A stretch of 64,000 nucleotides of DNA from Candidatus Poribacteria bacterium (GTDB taxonomy: Bacteria; Poribacteria; WGA-4E; WGA-3G), in assembly GCA_012267415.1 (NCBI GenBank), contig JAAXGN010000071.1:1-64000 (forward strand), in the 5' to 3' direction. How positions within the stretch are numbered: position 1 is the first letter of the stretch; each line of letters opens with the position of its first letter. Both the position numbers and the translations under genes were made by a program. Below the pieces are notes generated by a model. That model was not told the DNA's origin and searched no databases. It was given only the letters and a program-made list of their open reading frames with translations. Positions 27,283 to 34,751 of the stretch are shown here, piece by piece.

Positions 27283-28200
27283 ATGCAAAATAATAGACTA
27301 TACCAAGTGTTAATCTACATAATTATTGTAGTTTTGAGTACTCTAACAATACCAAATACCTTTGCGAATGACAATACAAAAGTTGGTCTACCCGATGGAG
27401 CAATTGCCCGTCTTGGTAAGGGTGGCATTAACATAATACGTTTCTCACCTGATGGAACTTACCTTGCTGTTGGCACAGATGTTGGTGTATGGTTATACGA
27501 TGTGCAGGATGGAACTGAAACCGCCCTGTTTTCAGACCATGTTGGGCATGTTAACGCGCTGGCATTCTCACAAGATGGGAATTTACTTGCCAGTGGCGGA
27601 TTTAACAACCCGGTAATTGAAGTTTGGAAATTAGATAACAAAAGCAATTATGCTACGATCGAATTGAATCGACCTACTATTACACTGTCTGCCTTGGCAT
27701 TTTATGGAAAGATACTTGTTGGTTATTCTTCTGATGAGGTAATATATTGGAAGGTTGAGGACAGTAGAGAGTTATCTAAAATAGACTTTGATGCGGATTT
27801 TTATATAGTTGCCTTCTCAAGAGATGGAAGCGACTTAGCTGCTATAGACAAAGAAGAAAGAATAAGGTTATTTGATACAAGGATTAGTAGTCAATATGCA
27901 ACGCTCCCAGGACATGGAGAGGGTAGGAATAATGACATTTACGCTCTTGCCTTCTCACCAGACAATAGCATGCTATTAAGTGGGGGTGTGGACAAAACAG
28001 TCTTAATCTGGGATTTGCAAGATCAAGTCCGAACTACAACACTGAGGGGACATAATGCGTGGGTTACTGCTGTCGCGTGGTCTGCAGATGGTAAAACCGT
28101 TGCCAGTGGTGACGCAGGTAAAAACATCATACTGTGGGATATGGAAACGCAAAAGAAAAAACGACAATTAGAGGACATGAGAATACTATCAACGCGTTAG
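27283..28200 (+). CDS. Secreted WD40 protein, 5' part of a frameshifted gene
   Basis: This 305-codon frame begins with a signal peptide ('...PNTFAND', about 28) and 'LPDGAIARLGKGGINIIRFS', the same opening as the WD40 protein at 19161. Five to six WD40 units follow, and the last ends 'NIILWDMETQKKK'. After this the frame runs into 'RQLEDMRILSTR' and stops. The missing continuation (TTIRGHENTINALDFSP) is in the -1 frame, starting at an A6 run at about 28151-28156. The two frames together would give one protein of about 774 residues. The start has GGAG eight bases upstream. This may be a real mutation, an assembly error in the homopolymer, or slippage. Confidence 0.75.
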   Translation: MQNNRLYQVLIYIIIVVLSTLTIPNTFANDNTKVGLPDGAIARLGKGGINIIRFSPDGTYLAVGTDVGVWLYDVQDGTETALFSDHVGHVNALAFSQDGNLLASGGFNNPVIEVWKLDNKSNYATIELNRPTITLSALAFYGKILVGYSSDEVIYWKVEDSRELSKIDFDADFYIVAFSRDGSDLAAIDKEERIRLFDTRISSQYATLPGHGEGRNNDIYALAFSPDNSMLLSGGVDKTVLIWDLQDQVRTTTLRGHNAWVTAVAWSADGKTVASGDAGKNIILWDMETQKKKRQLEDMRILSTR

Positions 28201-29606
28201 ACTTTTCGCCCGCGGAAACACCAGTCTATGGTAAGTGTCTTGCAAGCGGTAGTGTAGATGGAACGATCCGACTTTGGAATCCGATTGATGGAAGCGAACT
28301 CATTACGCTTGCATCTGGATATACAGAAGCCGTAAAAGCTGTTGCATTCTCTGAAAACAACTCACATTTTGCAATTGCAGCTATTAATGGAACAGCAGAT
28401 ATATGGAGCCTAAAGACTCAACAAGAACTCACAACCTTTTCTAAAGCACATGGGGATTTAACAAGAGCAGCAGTACTATCAAAGAATGCACAGTTTCTTG
28501 CATCTGCATCAGGAAAGGGAATGGTTCACTTCACACCAGTTGGATATGGATTTCGTTTTAGTGGCGGGGGAGGCAGTAATATCCAACTTTGGAATATTCT
28601 GACAGGTGAAAGATTATTGCCACATAGGGGAACTGTTAGTACCAGCTTACCAGCACCAGCGTTTACATCAGATGGTAACATATTAGCATTTTGTAAACAT
28701 CAAGAGATCGTTGGGTGGCACCCCAAATCAAACTCTCAGTTGTTTGCAATTAACACAGATCTACCTCGGCATGAAGCAAGACTTGTTTTCTCACCAGATG
28801 GAAGAAAACTTGCTGTCATGGGTACAAATAGCAAACCAAAAATCTGGGATATTACCACTCAGCGTAACATAACACCTGTCAATATCAAGAGAGCAATCGC
28901 AATAGCGTTTTCCTCAAGCAGCTCAATACTCGCAGCTGTAAGTGAAGGAGGTATATACTTATGGAACTTGGATATAGAATCAGATAAAAAACATTCCATA
29001 ATACCAGCAGAATCAGTTGGATTTTATAGTACTCTGACATTCTCTCCTGACGATAAAGTACTTGTTGAGACGGTATTAGGCATATGGGATCCTCAGATTA
29101 GGTTGTGGCATGTGGCAACTGGGTTAAGTTTAGGAAATTTGTCTGGTCATACTGAAAATGTTGAAAGTCTTGAGTTTTCGCACGATGGCAAAACACTGGC
29201 AAGTGGTAGCAGTGATGGCACAGTCCTACTATGGGATTGGGACAGAATCAATAATAACATATTTGCTAATCATAACGAAGAAGACTTGGAAAGTGTTTTA
29301 TTAACAGTTCCTGAACCCATAACTTATGATAGCAAGGCTGAAGAAGCGAAGGCTGTGTTGAAGTGGCTAAATGATAACGGATATCAGATTGAAAAACTCA
29401 CGCAAGGGTATCGCCTGACACATGAGAATAGTAGTTCTACAGTTTCTAATTCAGTCAGCGGAAGATTAGGGGTTGGAGATGTGAGAATAACGATTGACAG
29501 AGGTGTTCTCAAAATTCGAATTGAAGATATAGGGTCAGCAGATTTTATCTTCGATGAGGATGACAAACTCATTCACAACGTCTCAAAAGAACAAAAAACC
29601 GATTAA
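28134..29606 (+). CDS. WD40 protein, 3' part of the frameshifted gene
   Basis: The frame carries the remaining WD40 units ('INALDFSPAETP', 'LASGSVDGTIRLWNP', 'HTENVESLEFSHDGKTLASG') and a C-terminal non-propeller region of about 110 residues. That region contains 'AVLKWLNDNGYQIEKL' and a small beta domain ending 'FDEDDKLIHNVSKEQ'. The first codon is a GTG with no ribosome-binding site and no signal peptide, so it is unlikely to be an independent gene. It overlaps the 5' part by 67 bases. Codon use and repeat quality are the same in both parts, so any inactivation is recent. It ends 51 bases from the convergent small Cys-containing gene. Confidence 0.65.
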   Translation: MGYGNAKEKTTIRGHENTINALDFSPAETPVYGKCLASGSVDGTIRLWNPIDGSELITLASGYTEAVKAVAFSENNSHFAIAAINGTADIWSLKTQQELTTFSKAHGDLTRAAVLSKNAQFLASASGKGMVHFTPVGYGFRFSGGGGSNIQLWNILTGERLLPHRGTVSTSLPAPAFTSDGNILAFCKHQEIVGWHPKSNSQLFAINTDLPRHEARLVFSPDGRKLAVMGTNSKPKIWDITTQRNITPVNIKRAIAIAFSSSSSILAAVSEGGIYLWNLDIESDKKHSIIPAESVGFYSTLTFSPDDKVLVETVLGIWDPQIRLWHVATGLSLGNLSGHTENVESLEFSHDGKTLASGSSDGTVLLWDWDRINNNIFANHNEEDLESVLLTVPEPITYDSKAEEAKAVLKWLNDNGYQIEKLTQGYRLTHENSSSTVSNSVSGRLGVGDVRITIDRGVLKIRIEDIGSADFIFDEDDKLIHNVSKEQKTD

Positions 29607-29657
29607 CCCGAGCTAAGAGATGAAAACAGAAGCACGTCTATTCCTTATTGTCTTCTT

Positions 29658-29900
29658 CTAATAAACTATACATGCACCACCGGCACAGACACTGCCTGCT
29701 TTCTGTGTTACATCTCCAGCAACCCTTTCCTCTTCTTGGTTTTCAAATTCCGCAATAAGTGATACTGTTTTCTCATCGAGTTTTGACAAGTTCAGTTGAA
29801 GTACCTCGTCAGAGGAGATTGAGACTGTGCATCCTGTCCATAAGATAGTGCTAAGAAACACTGCTATGAGTAAGAGTATCAGGACATTTCTCGGTTTCAC
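29658..29900 (-). CDS. Small secreted or membrane-anchored peptide with Cys-rich C-terminus
   Basis: 80 residues. The hydrophobic N-terminus (about 5-22) ends 'ILWTGCTVS', a weak lipobox with Cys24. A polar middle follows ('SKLDEKTVSLIAEFENQEEE'), and the C-terminus is 'GSVCAGGACIVY'. I do not recognise the family. The tail with two Cys flanking AGGA looks like a small redox or metal site, or a modified core peptide; nothing in the window would modify it. The start is GTG 29900 with GAGG eight bases upstream, inside the end of the DUF362 gene. It is the last gene of the redoxin - redoxin - DUF362 - small peptide run, with a three-base gap, so translational coupling is likely. Confidence 0.6.
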   Translation of the reverse strand: MKPRNVLILLLIAVFLSTILWTGCTVSISSDEVLQLNLSKLDEKTVSLIAEFENQEEERVAGDVTQKAGSVCAGGACIVY

Positions 29901-29903
29901 CTT

Positions 29904-31016
29904 TTATACCTCAATTTTCTCGAGTTTAACTTGATCAAGCGAACTTTTTCCTATTCCAAGTCCACTTGCTGCAGTAATATGATTTGCATATTTTGACATG
30001 GATCCTAAACCCATCTCTTCGCGTTTCTGATTAACAGTCTGAAGTATTAGTACATCCAGTATGACGGGGTCCTCACTCACAAACATTCCACCATATTTCC
30101 ATGTAGTCTCTTCGTGATAGGTTGGACCTTTGTCATAAGATGCTAACAAGCCGTCAACAATGTTGAGAACGACTTTGTCTTTCAAGACTTTGTTCTCAAA
30201 GATTTCACCGATTGCTGGGTTGCAGTAGAGCGGTCTTCCATGGAATCTACGTGTGTTGTCAACACTACCAAATGCCATGTTCTTTAGACATCCACTCACA
30301 CCTGCCATATCGTGATGTTTCAGGACGGGGACATTTATGAGAACATCTACGTGTTCAGTGACGATTTTGGAATAATTGGAGCGCGTGCTTTCATTTTCTC
30401 GTCTTTTGATACTATCTTTCTCGGTTTCATAAAAGACTGTGTCATCATAGCCGATGTCATTTAGGTCAGTTGCCAGTGTTCGCACATCACCATCGTCTGT
30501 TATGATTGGATAGTTAGCCTTCAATAAATGTTCTTCAAAGCGATCCCAAATGATGATCTGTTCTTTTAAGACACCGGCACTGAATAGACTATCAACAATC
30601 TTGTTGACAATTACCGAATGTGTAGATAATTTAGGTCCGGCAAGGGGATTGATTTTTATCCCTACTCTGTGATCGGGTAGAACAAAATCTCGCCATGCTT
30701 CTTTTATATCCTCACGTCCGGTAAGTTTCAACAACGCTTCATCAAGCATCTGACCGACTGCATCTTCGTTCAGTCTTTCTTCCTCCCAGACGTCTTTGCC
30801 GATTACCTCTATGACAGGTGTAAGGTTCTCCTGTTGCGTGGGAGGTGTCAGGACACGTCCACCTCCGATCTGTGCAATGGCAGGAATTGAAGTGAGTGCA
30901 GCACCACCGATTGTTCCAATTCTGGTAAGGAACTGTCGGCGATTGAGTGAATCACGGATACCTCTATCCGCTTCGCAATCTGAGATGATGTTTTGAATTA
31001 CCTTATCATCGGACAT
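29904..31016 (-). CDS. Tat-exported DUF362 domain protein
   Basis: 370 residues with a twin-arginine signal ('RRQFLTRIGTIGG', residues 26-38), so export folded, possibly with a cofactor. The body matches DUF362: 'VGIKINPLAGPKLSTH', 'VDVLINVPVLKHHDMAGVSG', 'LKNMAFGSVDN', 'VVLNIVDGLLASY' and 'VSEDPVILDVL'. The ferredoxin-like 4Fe-4S cluster segment that some DUF362 proteins have is absent. Function is unknown in the family. It starts two bases after the stop of the second selenoprotein gene and ends three bases before the small Cys peptide gene, so the four genes should be one operon. Co-occurrence with two redoxins hints at a periplasmic redox role, as inference only. Confidence 0.85.
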   Translation of the reverse strand: MSDDKVIQNIISDCEADRGIRDSLNRRQFLTRIGTIGGAALTSIPAIAQIGGGRVLTPPTQQENLTPVIEVIGKDVWEEERLNEDAVGQMLDEALLKLTGREDIKEAWRDFVLPDHRVGIKINPLAGPKLSTHSVIVNKIVDSLFSAGVLKEQIIIWDRFEEHLLKANYPIITDDGDVRTLATDLNDIGYDDTVFYETEKDSIKRRENESTRSNYSKIVTEHVDVLINVPVLKHHDMAGVSGCLKNMAFGSVDNTRRFHGRPLYCNPAIGEIFENKVLKDKVVLNIVDGLLASYDKGPTYHEETTWKYGGMFVSEDPVILDVLILQTVNQKREEMGLGSMSKYANHITAASGLGIGKSSLDQVKLEKIEV

Positions 31017-31018
31017 CT

Positions 31019-31840
31019 CTATAGTTTTCCTAATTCTGTAATTAATGTTGCTGTTGGCACACGAATACCTGCTAAGTCAAGTGTAATCCATACAATTGTC
31101 CCATCTGAGTTTACAATGAAAGTTGCGGGTCGCGCAATTGCAAAAGTGGTCTGGTCAAGGACATTATAAGCTGTAATGGTCTTTAGGTCTACATCTGAAA
31201 GTACGGTGAATGTAAGGTTCAATTCCTCTACAGTTGTCTTTGTTTCATCTTCGTCATCCGCACTGATTGCGATGAGTTCTGCGCCTTCCGCTTGTATTGT
31301 GTTGTAGTTTTTCTGCAACTCACCGAGTTGCGTTACGCAGGAACCTCAGCCACCGTAACGATAGAAGACCAGGACCACATCTTTTCCGCTGTCTAAGTAG
31401 TACGATAGTGAATGTAGGTTTCCATTTCCATCTGGCAACTCAAAATCGGGAGCACGGGTGCCAATATTGAGACCTTGACCGAGATTTGACTCTGTCTGGG
31501 ATGTTGGTTGTAACGTAACGCCATCTATACTGATCACCTGACCCGCGAGTATCTCAACGTTACGTTCAATTTCTTTGTATCCTGCTGCAGTCAGACGAAG
31601 TATGTAGGAACCTGCTTCAATATCCGTTATCTCAAAGCTGCGATTACTATCGGTCTGTGCAACAATCTCTGCACCTTGATACAGTGCGACTTGAAAGGAT
31701 ACATTCTGTTGATTCAGTACCTCAACTTGTAGTGTGCCCTTTGTAGAGGCAATATCATCAACTGGGTTGTCAGAGTTATCACAACCTATTATACAAGATA
31801 GTAGAACCAGCAATATGAAACAGATGCGTACGTCATACAT
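31019..31840 (-). CDS. Selenoprotein: AhpC/TSA-type redoxin lipoprotein, TGA = Sec165 (U-x-x-C)
   Basis: The reading frame continues through one TGA (31346-31348) to give 273 residues. The lipobox 'CIIGCDNSD' lies near residue 20; one PEGA/carboxypeptidase-regulatory-like beta domain follows ('GTLQVEVLNQQNVSFQVALY'), then a thioredoxin-fold redoxin ('IGTRAPDFELPDGNGN', 'VVLVFYRYGG-U-GSCVTQL', 'ELIAISADDEDET'). U replaces the peroxidatic Cys of the AhpC/TSA family and forms U-G-S-C with the resolving-type Cys168. No other lesion exists in either half. A 7-bp stem with GGU loop starts 14 bases after the TGA. Reading TGA as stop would leave both halves useless. The start is ATG 31840 (a TTG lies two codons earlier). 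It lies 16 bases after the paralogue at 31857-32969 and two bases before the DUF362 gene. Confidence 0.85.
31315..31331 (-). promoter_or_regulatory. Bacterial SECIS-like stem-loop of the second redoxin selenoprotein
   Basis: On the mRNA, GCAACUC-GGU-GAGUUGC forms a perfect 7-bp stem with loop GGU. The stem begins 14 bases and the loop 21 bases after UGA. In E. coli fdhF the SelB-binding loop GGUC lies about 18 bases after UGA, so position and loop GU agree. The same stem at the same distance occurs in the neighbouring gene (32153-32169). The stem overlaps codons for Q-L-G-E-L, so coding constraint explains part of it. Confidence 0.65.
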
Positions 31841-31856
31841 ATTCAAATTTTCCAGA

Positions 31857-32969
31857 TTAGAGGTCTCCTAATGCGGTAAGTATTTCGGCTGTCGGAGTGC
31901 GTTGATCCCATTCATCAATTGTGACCCAGGTGATCTTTCCATTCATCCCTATGACGAAACTTGATGCTTGCGCGATTCTTATATTATCCAGACCAACGAC
32001 ATTGTATGCTTTTATGACATTTAGATCAAAATCTGCTAAAACGGGAAATGTCAGTCCACGATCTTGTACAGTTGATTTGGATGAACTGACATTATCGGAA
32101 CTGATTGCGATCAGTTCAGCTCCTGTTGCTTTAATCTTATCATAGTTTTTCTGCAACTCACTGAGTTGCGATCTGCAGAACGGTCACCATCCACCTCTGT
32201 AAAATACAATCACGACGTTTTTACTTGTGAGGGTTTGTGAAAGTGAATGCGTTTGATTATTGCTATCAGGCAGCCCAAAATCAGGTGCTTTACTCCCTAC
32301 ACCTAATCCTTCACTTGGACCTAATACGACTGTGTCAGGTATTGCGATGAGTTCTACATCCAATTCAGTTGTCTGGTCGGGGGAGATTGCGTTCACTTCA
32401 AGATTCTGTTTCTCAAAACCGTAATGTAATACATTCAGGGTAAATGGTACATTCACAGGTAAGTTCTCAAAAGTGTATACACCTAACTGAGAAGTCATTG
32501 CTTCATATATTTCACCTGATTTAGCCATGAGTTTGACAAGAATACCAGATAGTGGATTACCGGTTTCTGAATCAGTTAGCACTCCTGACAGATGCGATAC
32601 AGGTTCAACTAATGCAGTAAGTTCTATTCTTGCTATTTCAGAGAGTTTCCCATCTTCAAGAGTAACATCTCTTTCTTCTGTTTCATACCCTTTTGCCGTA
32701 ATCTGGAGTATATAATCACCATCTGCGACATTATCAAAGTGAAAACTCCCATCTGCGACTGTCTGAGAAATTAGCTGCCCTTCTTTCAATAGACGCACCT
32801 GAATTGATACTCCGTCAATAACCTGAACTTCACCTTGGATAGTACCTGAAGGGACTCCTGTTTCATCAACGGGTACTTCAATAACATCATCAGTGTCTTC
32901 TGTTGAACCACAACCGAATGCAGTTATTACCAGCAGTGTCAAGACAAGATATGTATGTAAATACTTCAT
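31857..32969 (-). CDS. Selenoprotein: AhpC/TSA-type redoxin lipoprotein with two regulatory-like domains, TGA = Sec262
   Basis: 370 residues if TGA (32184-32186) is read as Sec. The signal peptide ends 'ITAFGCGST' (Cys20). Two carboxypeptidase-regulatory/PEGA-like beta domains follow (about 45-120 and 125-205), then a redoxin domain: 'VGSKAPDFGLPDSNNQ', 'VVIVFYRGGW-U-PFCRSQL', 'ELIAISSDNVSSSK', 'LTFPVLADFDL'. FYRGGWCPFC is the standard active site of this AhpC-like family, so Sec stands exactly at the peroxidatic Cys, with Cys265 as partner. It is expected to be tethered in the periplasm and to reduce peroxides or disulfides. The start is ATG 32969, with GAGG 12 bases upstream. It is 40 bases downstream of a LamG gene and 16 bases before its paralogue. 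The organism must have selA/B/C/D elsewhere. Confidence 0.87.
32153..32169 (-). promoter_or_regulatory. Bacterial SECIS-like stem-loop of the first redoxin selenoprotein
   Basis: On the mRNA, GCAACUC-AGU-GAGUUGC forms a perfect 7-bp stem with loop AGU, beginning 14 bases after UGA. An alternative, wider pairing UUCUGCA/UGCAGAA (32174-32180 with 32149-32155) encloses the same loop. Identity of stem and spacing with the second gene (31315-31331), while the loop base varies, fits a SelB-recognised element. Confidence 0.65.
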
Positions 32970-33009
32970 GACTGTTTTGTACCTCAAATTGCGTGATTAA
33001 TCCATTTTT

Positions 33010-33822
33010 TTATTTGCTGCGCTTCTTTATACTACCCCAAGTTGTAGCGATTTTCCCTTCTGCTTCAACTGCGGTAAGTGCAGCGAGTCCGTCATTCATA
33101 ACTGTTTGTAAATCCGCTTCACTTAGTGCGGTGTTAAATAAAACAACTTCATCTATAATTCCAGCGGTATATCTGTTAAAATGGCGTCCGATGTGGAAGA
33201 CACCTTCACCCGTTCCATATCCGCTTGCAGTATCATAGTCGACTTCAGCTTCCTTTACACCGTCAACCCATAAGGATACTTTTGCGGAGTCTGCGTCTGC
33301 CACACCGGCGACAAAGTGCCATTGATCGTCCCCGATTTCAGTTGTGCTGATAGGTCTATAGTTCTGACTTGCAGAATTTCGCAGGAAGAATGTCACTTTG
33401 TTGTCTCCTCCGCCATTCCATAGCATGTACCATGGCAGGACTTGCGTTGTATCTTCATAGTTTTTGCCGGCGAGTGAACCACCGACCTTTGTTCCTTTGA
33501 AATGAACGGTAAGCGAGAATGATGTACCAGCTTCAAAAGAGACTGTCTGTGAGTGAGGCACTTCCACCCAGTTATCCGTGCCGTTAAATTCAAGTGCTTG
33601 ACCGAATTTTCCATCAACCCACGTTGCACCGTGGATAGTTCCATCGTTTCCGTTACCTGAAGAATCTGTTGCGGTTGTACCTTCACCCTCATCAAACAGC
33701 CAGAGTGCAGTAATGTTATCAGTGTTTATCGCTGCGAATGCAGGATTAAGTGTGAGTAAGCAGAATCCGATTAAAGCAAAAGTAATCATACCTAATAGGT
33801 TCAGTTTGTTAAATGTATACAT
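33010..33822 (-). CDS. Secreted LamG-like (concanavalin A-like lectin) domain protein
   Basis: 270 residues with a signal peptide (about 1-31, '...NPAFA'). One laminin-G-like jelly-roll domain follows: 'ITALWLFDEGEGTTATDSSG', 'LEFNGTDNWVEVPH', 'WHFVAGVADADSAKVSLWVD', 'FHIGRHFNRYTAGIIDEVVL'. Such domains bind carbohydrates or mediate adhesion; no catalytic domain is present. The ATG at 33822 has AAGGAG nine bases upstream; the frame is open 48 bases further, but that would overlap the upstream gene. It is a close paralogue of the next gene (33849-34634) by tandem duplication. The C-terminal 25 residues end in a basic 'GSIKKRSK'. Confidence 0.85.
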   Translation of the reverse strand: MYTFNKLNLLGMITFALIGFCLLTLNPAFAAINTDNITALWLFDEGEGTTATDSSGNGNDGTIHGATWVDGKFGQALEFNGTDNWVEVPHSQTVSFEAGTSFSLTVHFKGTKVGGSLAGKNYEDTTQVLPWYMLWNGGGDNKVTFFLRNSASQNYRPISTTEIGDDQWHFVAGVADADSAKVSLWVDGVKEAEVDYDTASGYGTGEGVFHIGRHFNRYTAGIIDEVVLFNTALSEADLQTVMNDGLAALTAVEAEGKIATTWGSIKKRSK

Positions 33823-33848
33823 AAAATATTTCTCCTTTTCTTTTTTTA

Positions 33849-34634
33849 TTAGCGTTTGAGATGTGCCCAAGTAATCGTTAGTTTATTTATCGGTTCAACA
33901 GCAGCGGCTTCTTCTAAACCGTGATTCATGATGGTGTCCATTTCATCTTCACTCAAAGCGATATTGAACAGACCGACGTCATCAATAATTCCACCGGTGT
34001 ATCTGTTGAAATGTACCCCAATGTGGAGTACACCGTCGCTGGTGCCATATCCATCGTTGGTATCCATTGGTCCTTCAATTTCCATTTTACCGTCTATCCA
34101 CAGAGACACCTTCTTTGCGTCTGCATCTGCTCTACCGACAACAAAATGCCATTCATCGTCACCGAGGTCGGTGGTACCGTCTACTCTTGAATTTGCCCCT
34201 GCAGTAGATCGTAGATATAAAGAGACTAAATTGTTTGCTCCTCCATTCCAGAGTAGGTACCAAGGTCTTGCTTCGGTCGTGTCTTCATAGTTCTTACCTA
34301 CGAGTGCGCCGCCAACTTTTGTTCCTTTGAAGTTAACTGTGATTGTAAAGGAAACACCTTTTGCAAATGTAACAGAATCTGAATGTGGGACTTCAACCCA
34401 GTTATCAGTCCCATTAAATTCAAGTGCTTTACCAAATTTGCCGTTGACGCGTTTTGCGCCGTGAATTGTACCGTCGTTTTTGTTTCCAGACGAATCGATT
34501 GCGACGTTGCCACTGTTTTCGTCAAAAAGCCACATTCCCCTGATACTGTTGGCATCAATAGCTGCATGACTTGTCGTCAAAAAAGCACCAAGTGCGATGA
34601 ATGTGATCAAGAAACCTAAGCTCATAAATTTCAT
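33849..34634 (-). CDS. Secreted LamG-like (concanavalin A-like lectin) domain protein
   Basis: 261 residues with a signal peptide ('...LTTSHA', about 24) and one LamG-type domain: 'IRGMWLFDENSGNVAIDSSG', 'LEFNGTDNWVEVPHSDSVTF', 'KGTKVGGALVGKNYED', 'WHFVVGRADADAKKVSLWID', 'IGVHFNRYTGGIIDDVGLFN'. It is roughly 60% identical by eye to the product of 33010-33822, so it is a tandem duplicate. A carbohydrate-binding or cell-surface role is inferred. The start has GAGGG six bases upstream. It may be the first gene of the run that continues through the two selenoproteins, DUF362 and the small peptide, with gaps of 2-40 bases. Confidence 0.86.
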   Translation of the reverse strand: MKFMSLGFLITFIALGAFLTTSHAAIDANSIRGMWLFDENSGNVAIDSSGNKNDGTIHGAKRVNGKFGKALEFNGTDNWVEVPHSDSVTFAKGVSFTITVNFKGTKVGGALVGKNYEDTTEARPWYLLWNGGANNLVSLYLRSTAGANSRVDGTTDLGDDEWHFVVGRADADAKKVSLWIDGKMEIEGPMDTNDGYGTSDGVLHIGVHFNRYTGGIIDDVGLFNIALSEDEMDTIMNHGLEEAAAVEPINKLTITWAHLKR

Positions 34635-34751
34635 AATCTACCCTCTCAGAAAAAGTAATTTTGGTTATTTGGGTTTTAGCAAATCATTCATCCAAATGTC
34701 AATATATACATATTAGCATAGAAGTGCATGATTCGTCAAGGAGTAAAAGGT

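Noticed and set aside
28147..28160. Programmed -1 ribosomal frameshift at the A6 run
   Set aside because: The zero-frame codons are AAG AAA AAA, so the P-site tRNA would slip onto GAA; this is not a canonical slippery heptamer and no downstream stem was evident. Mutation or sequencing error is simpler.
31346..31348. TGA as an ordinary stop or nonsense mutation in the second redoxin gene
   Set aside because: The paralogue has TGA at the same catalytic codon, both halves are conserved, and a matching stem-loop follows each. TGA still serves as stop elsewhere (for example the PHP gene), so this is not a code change.
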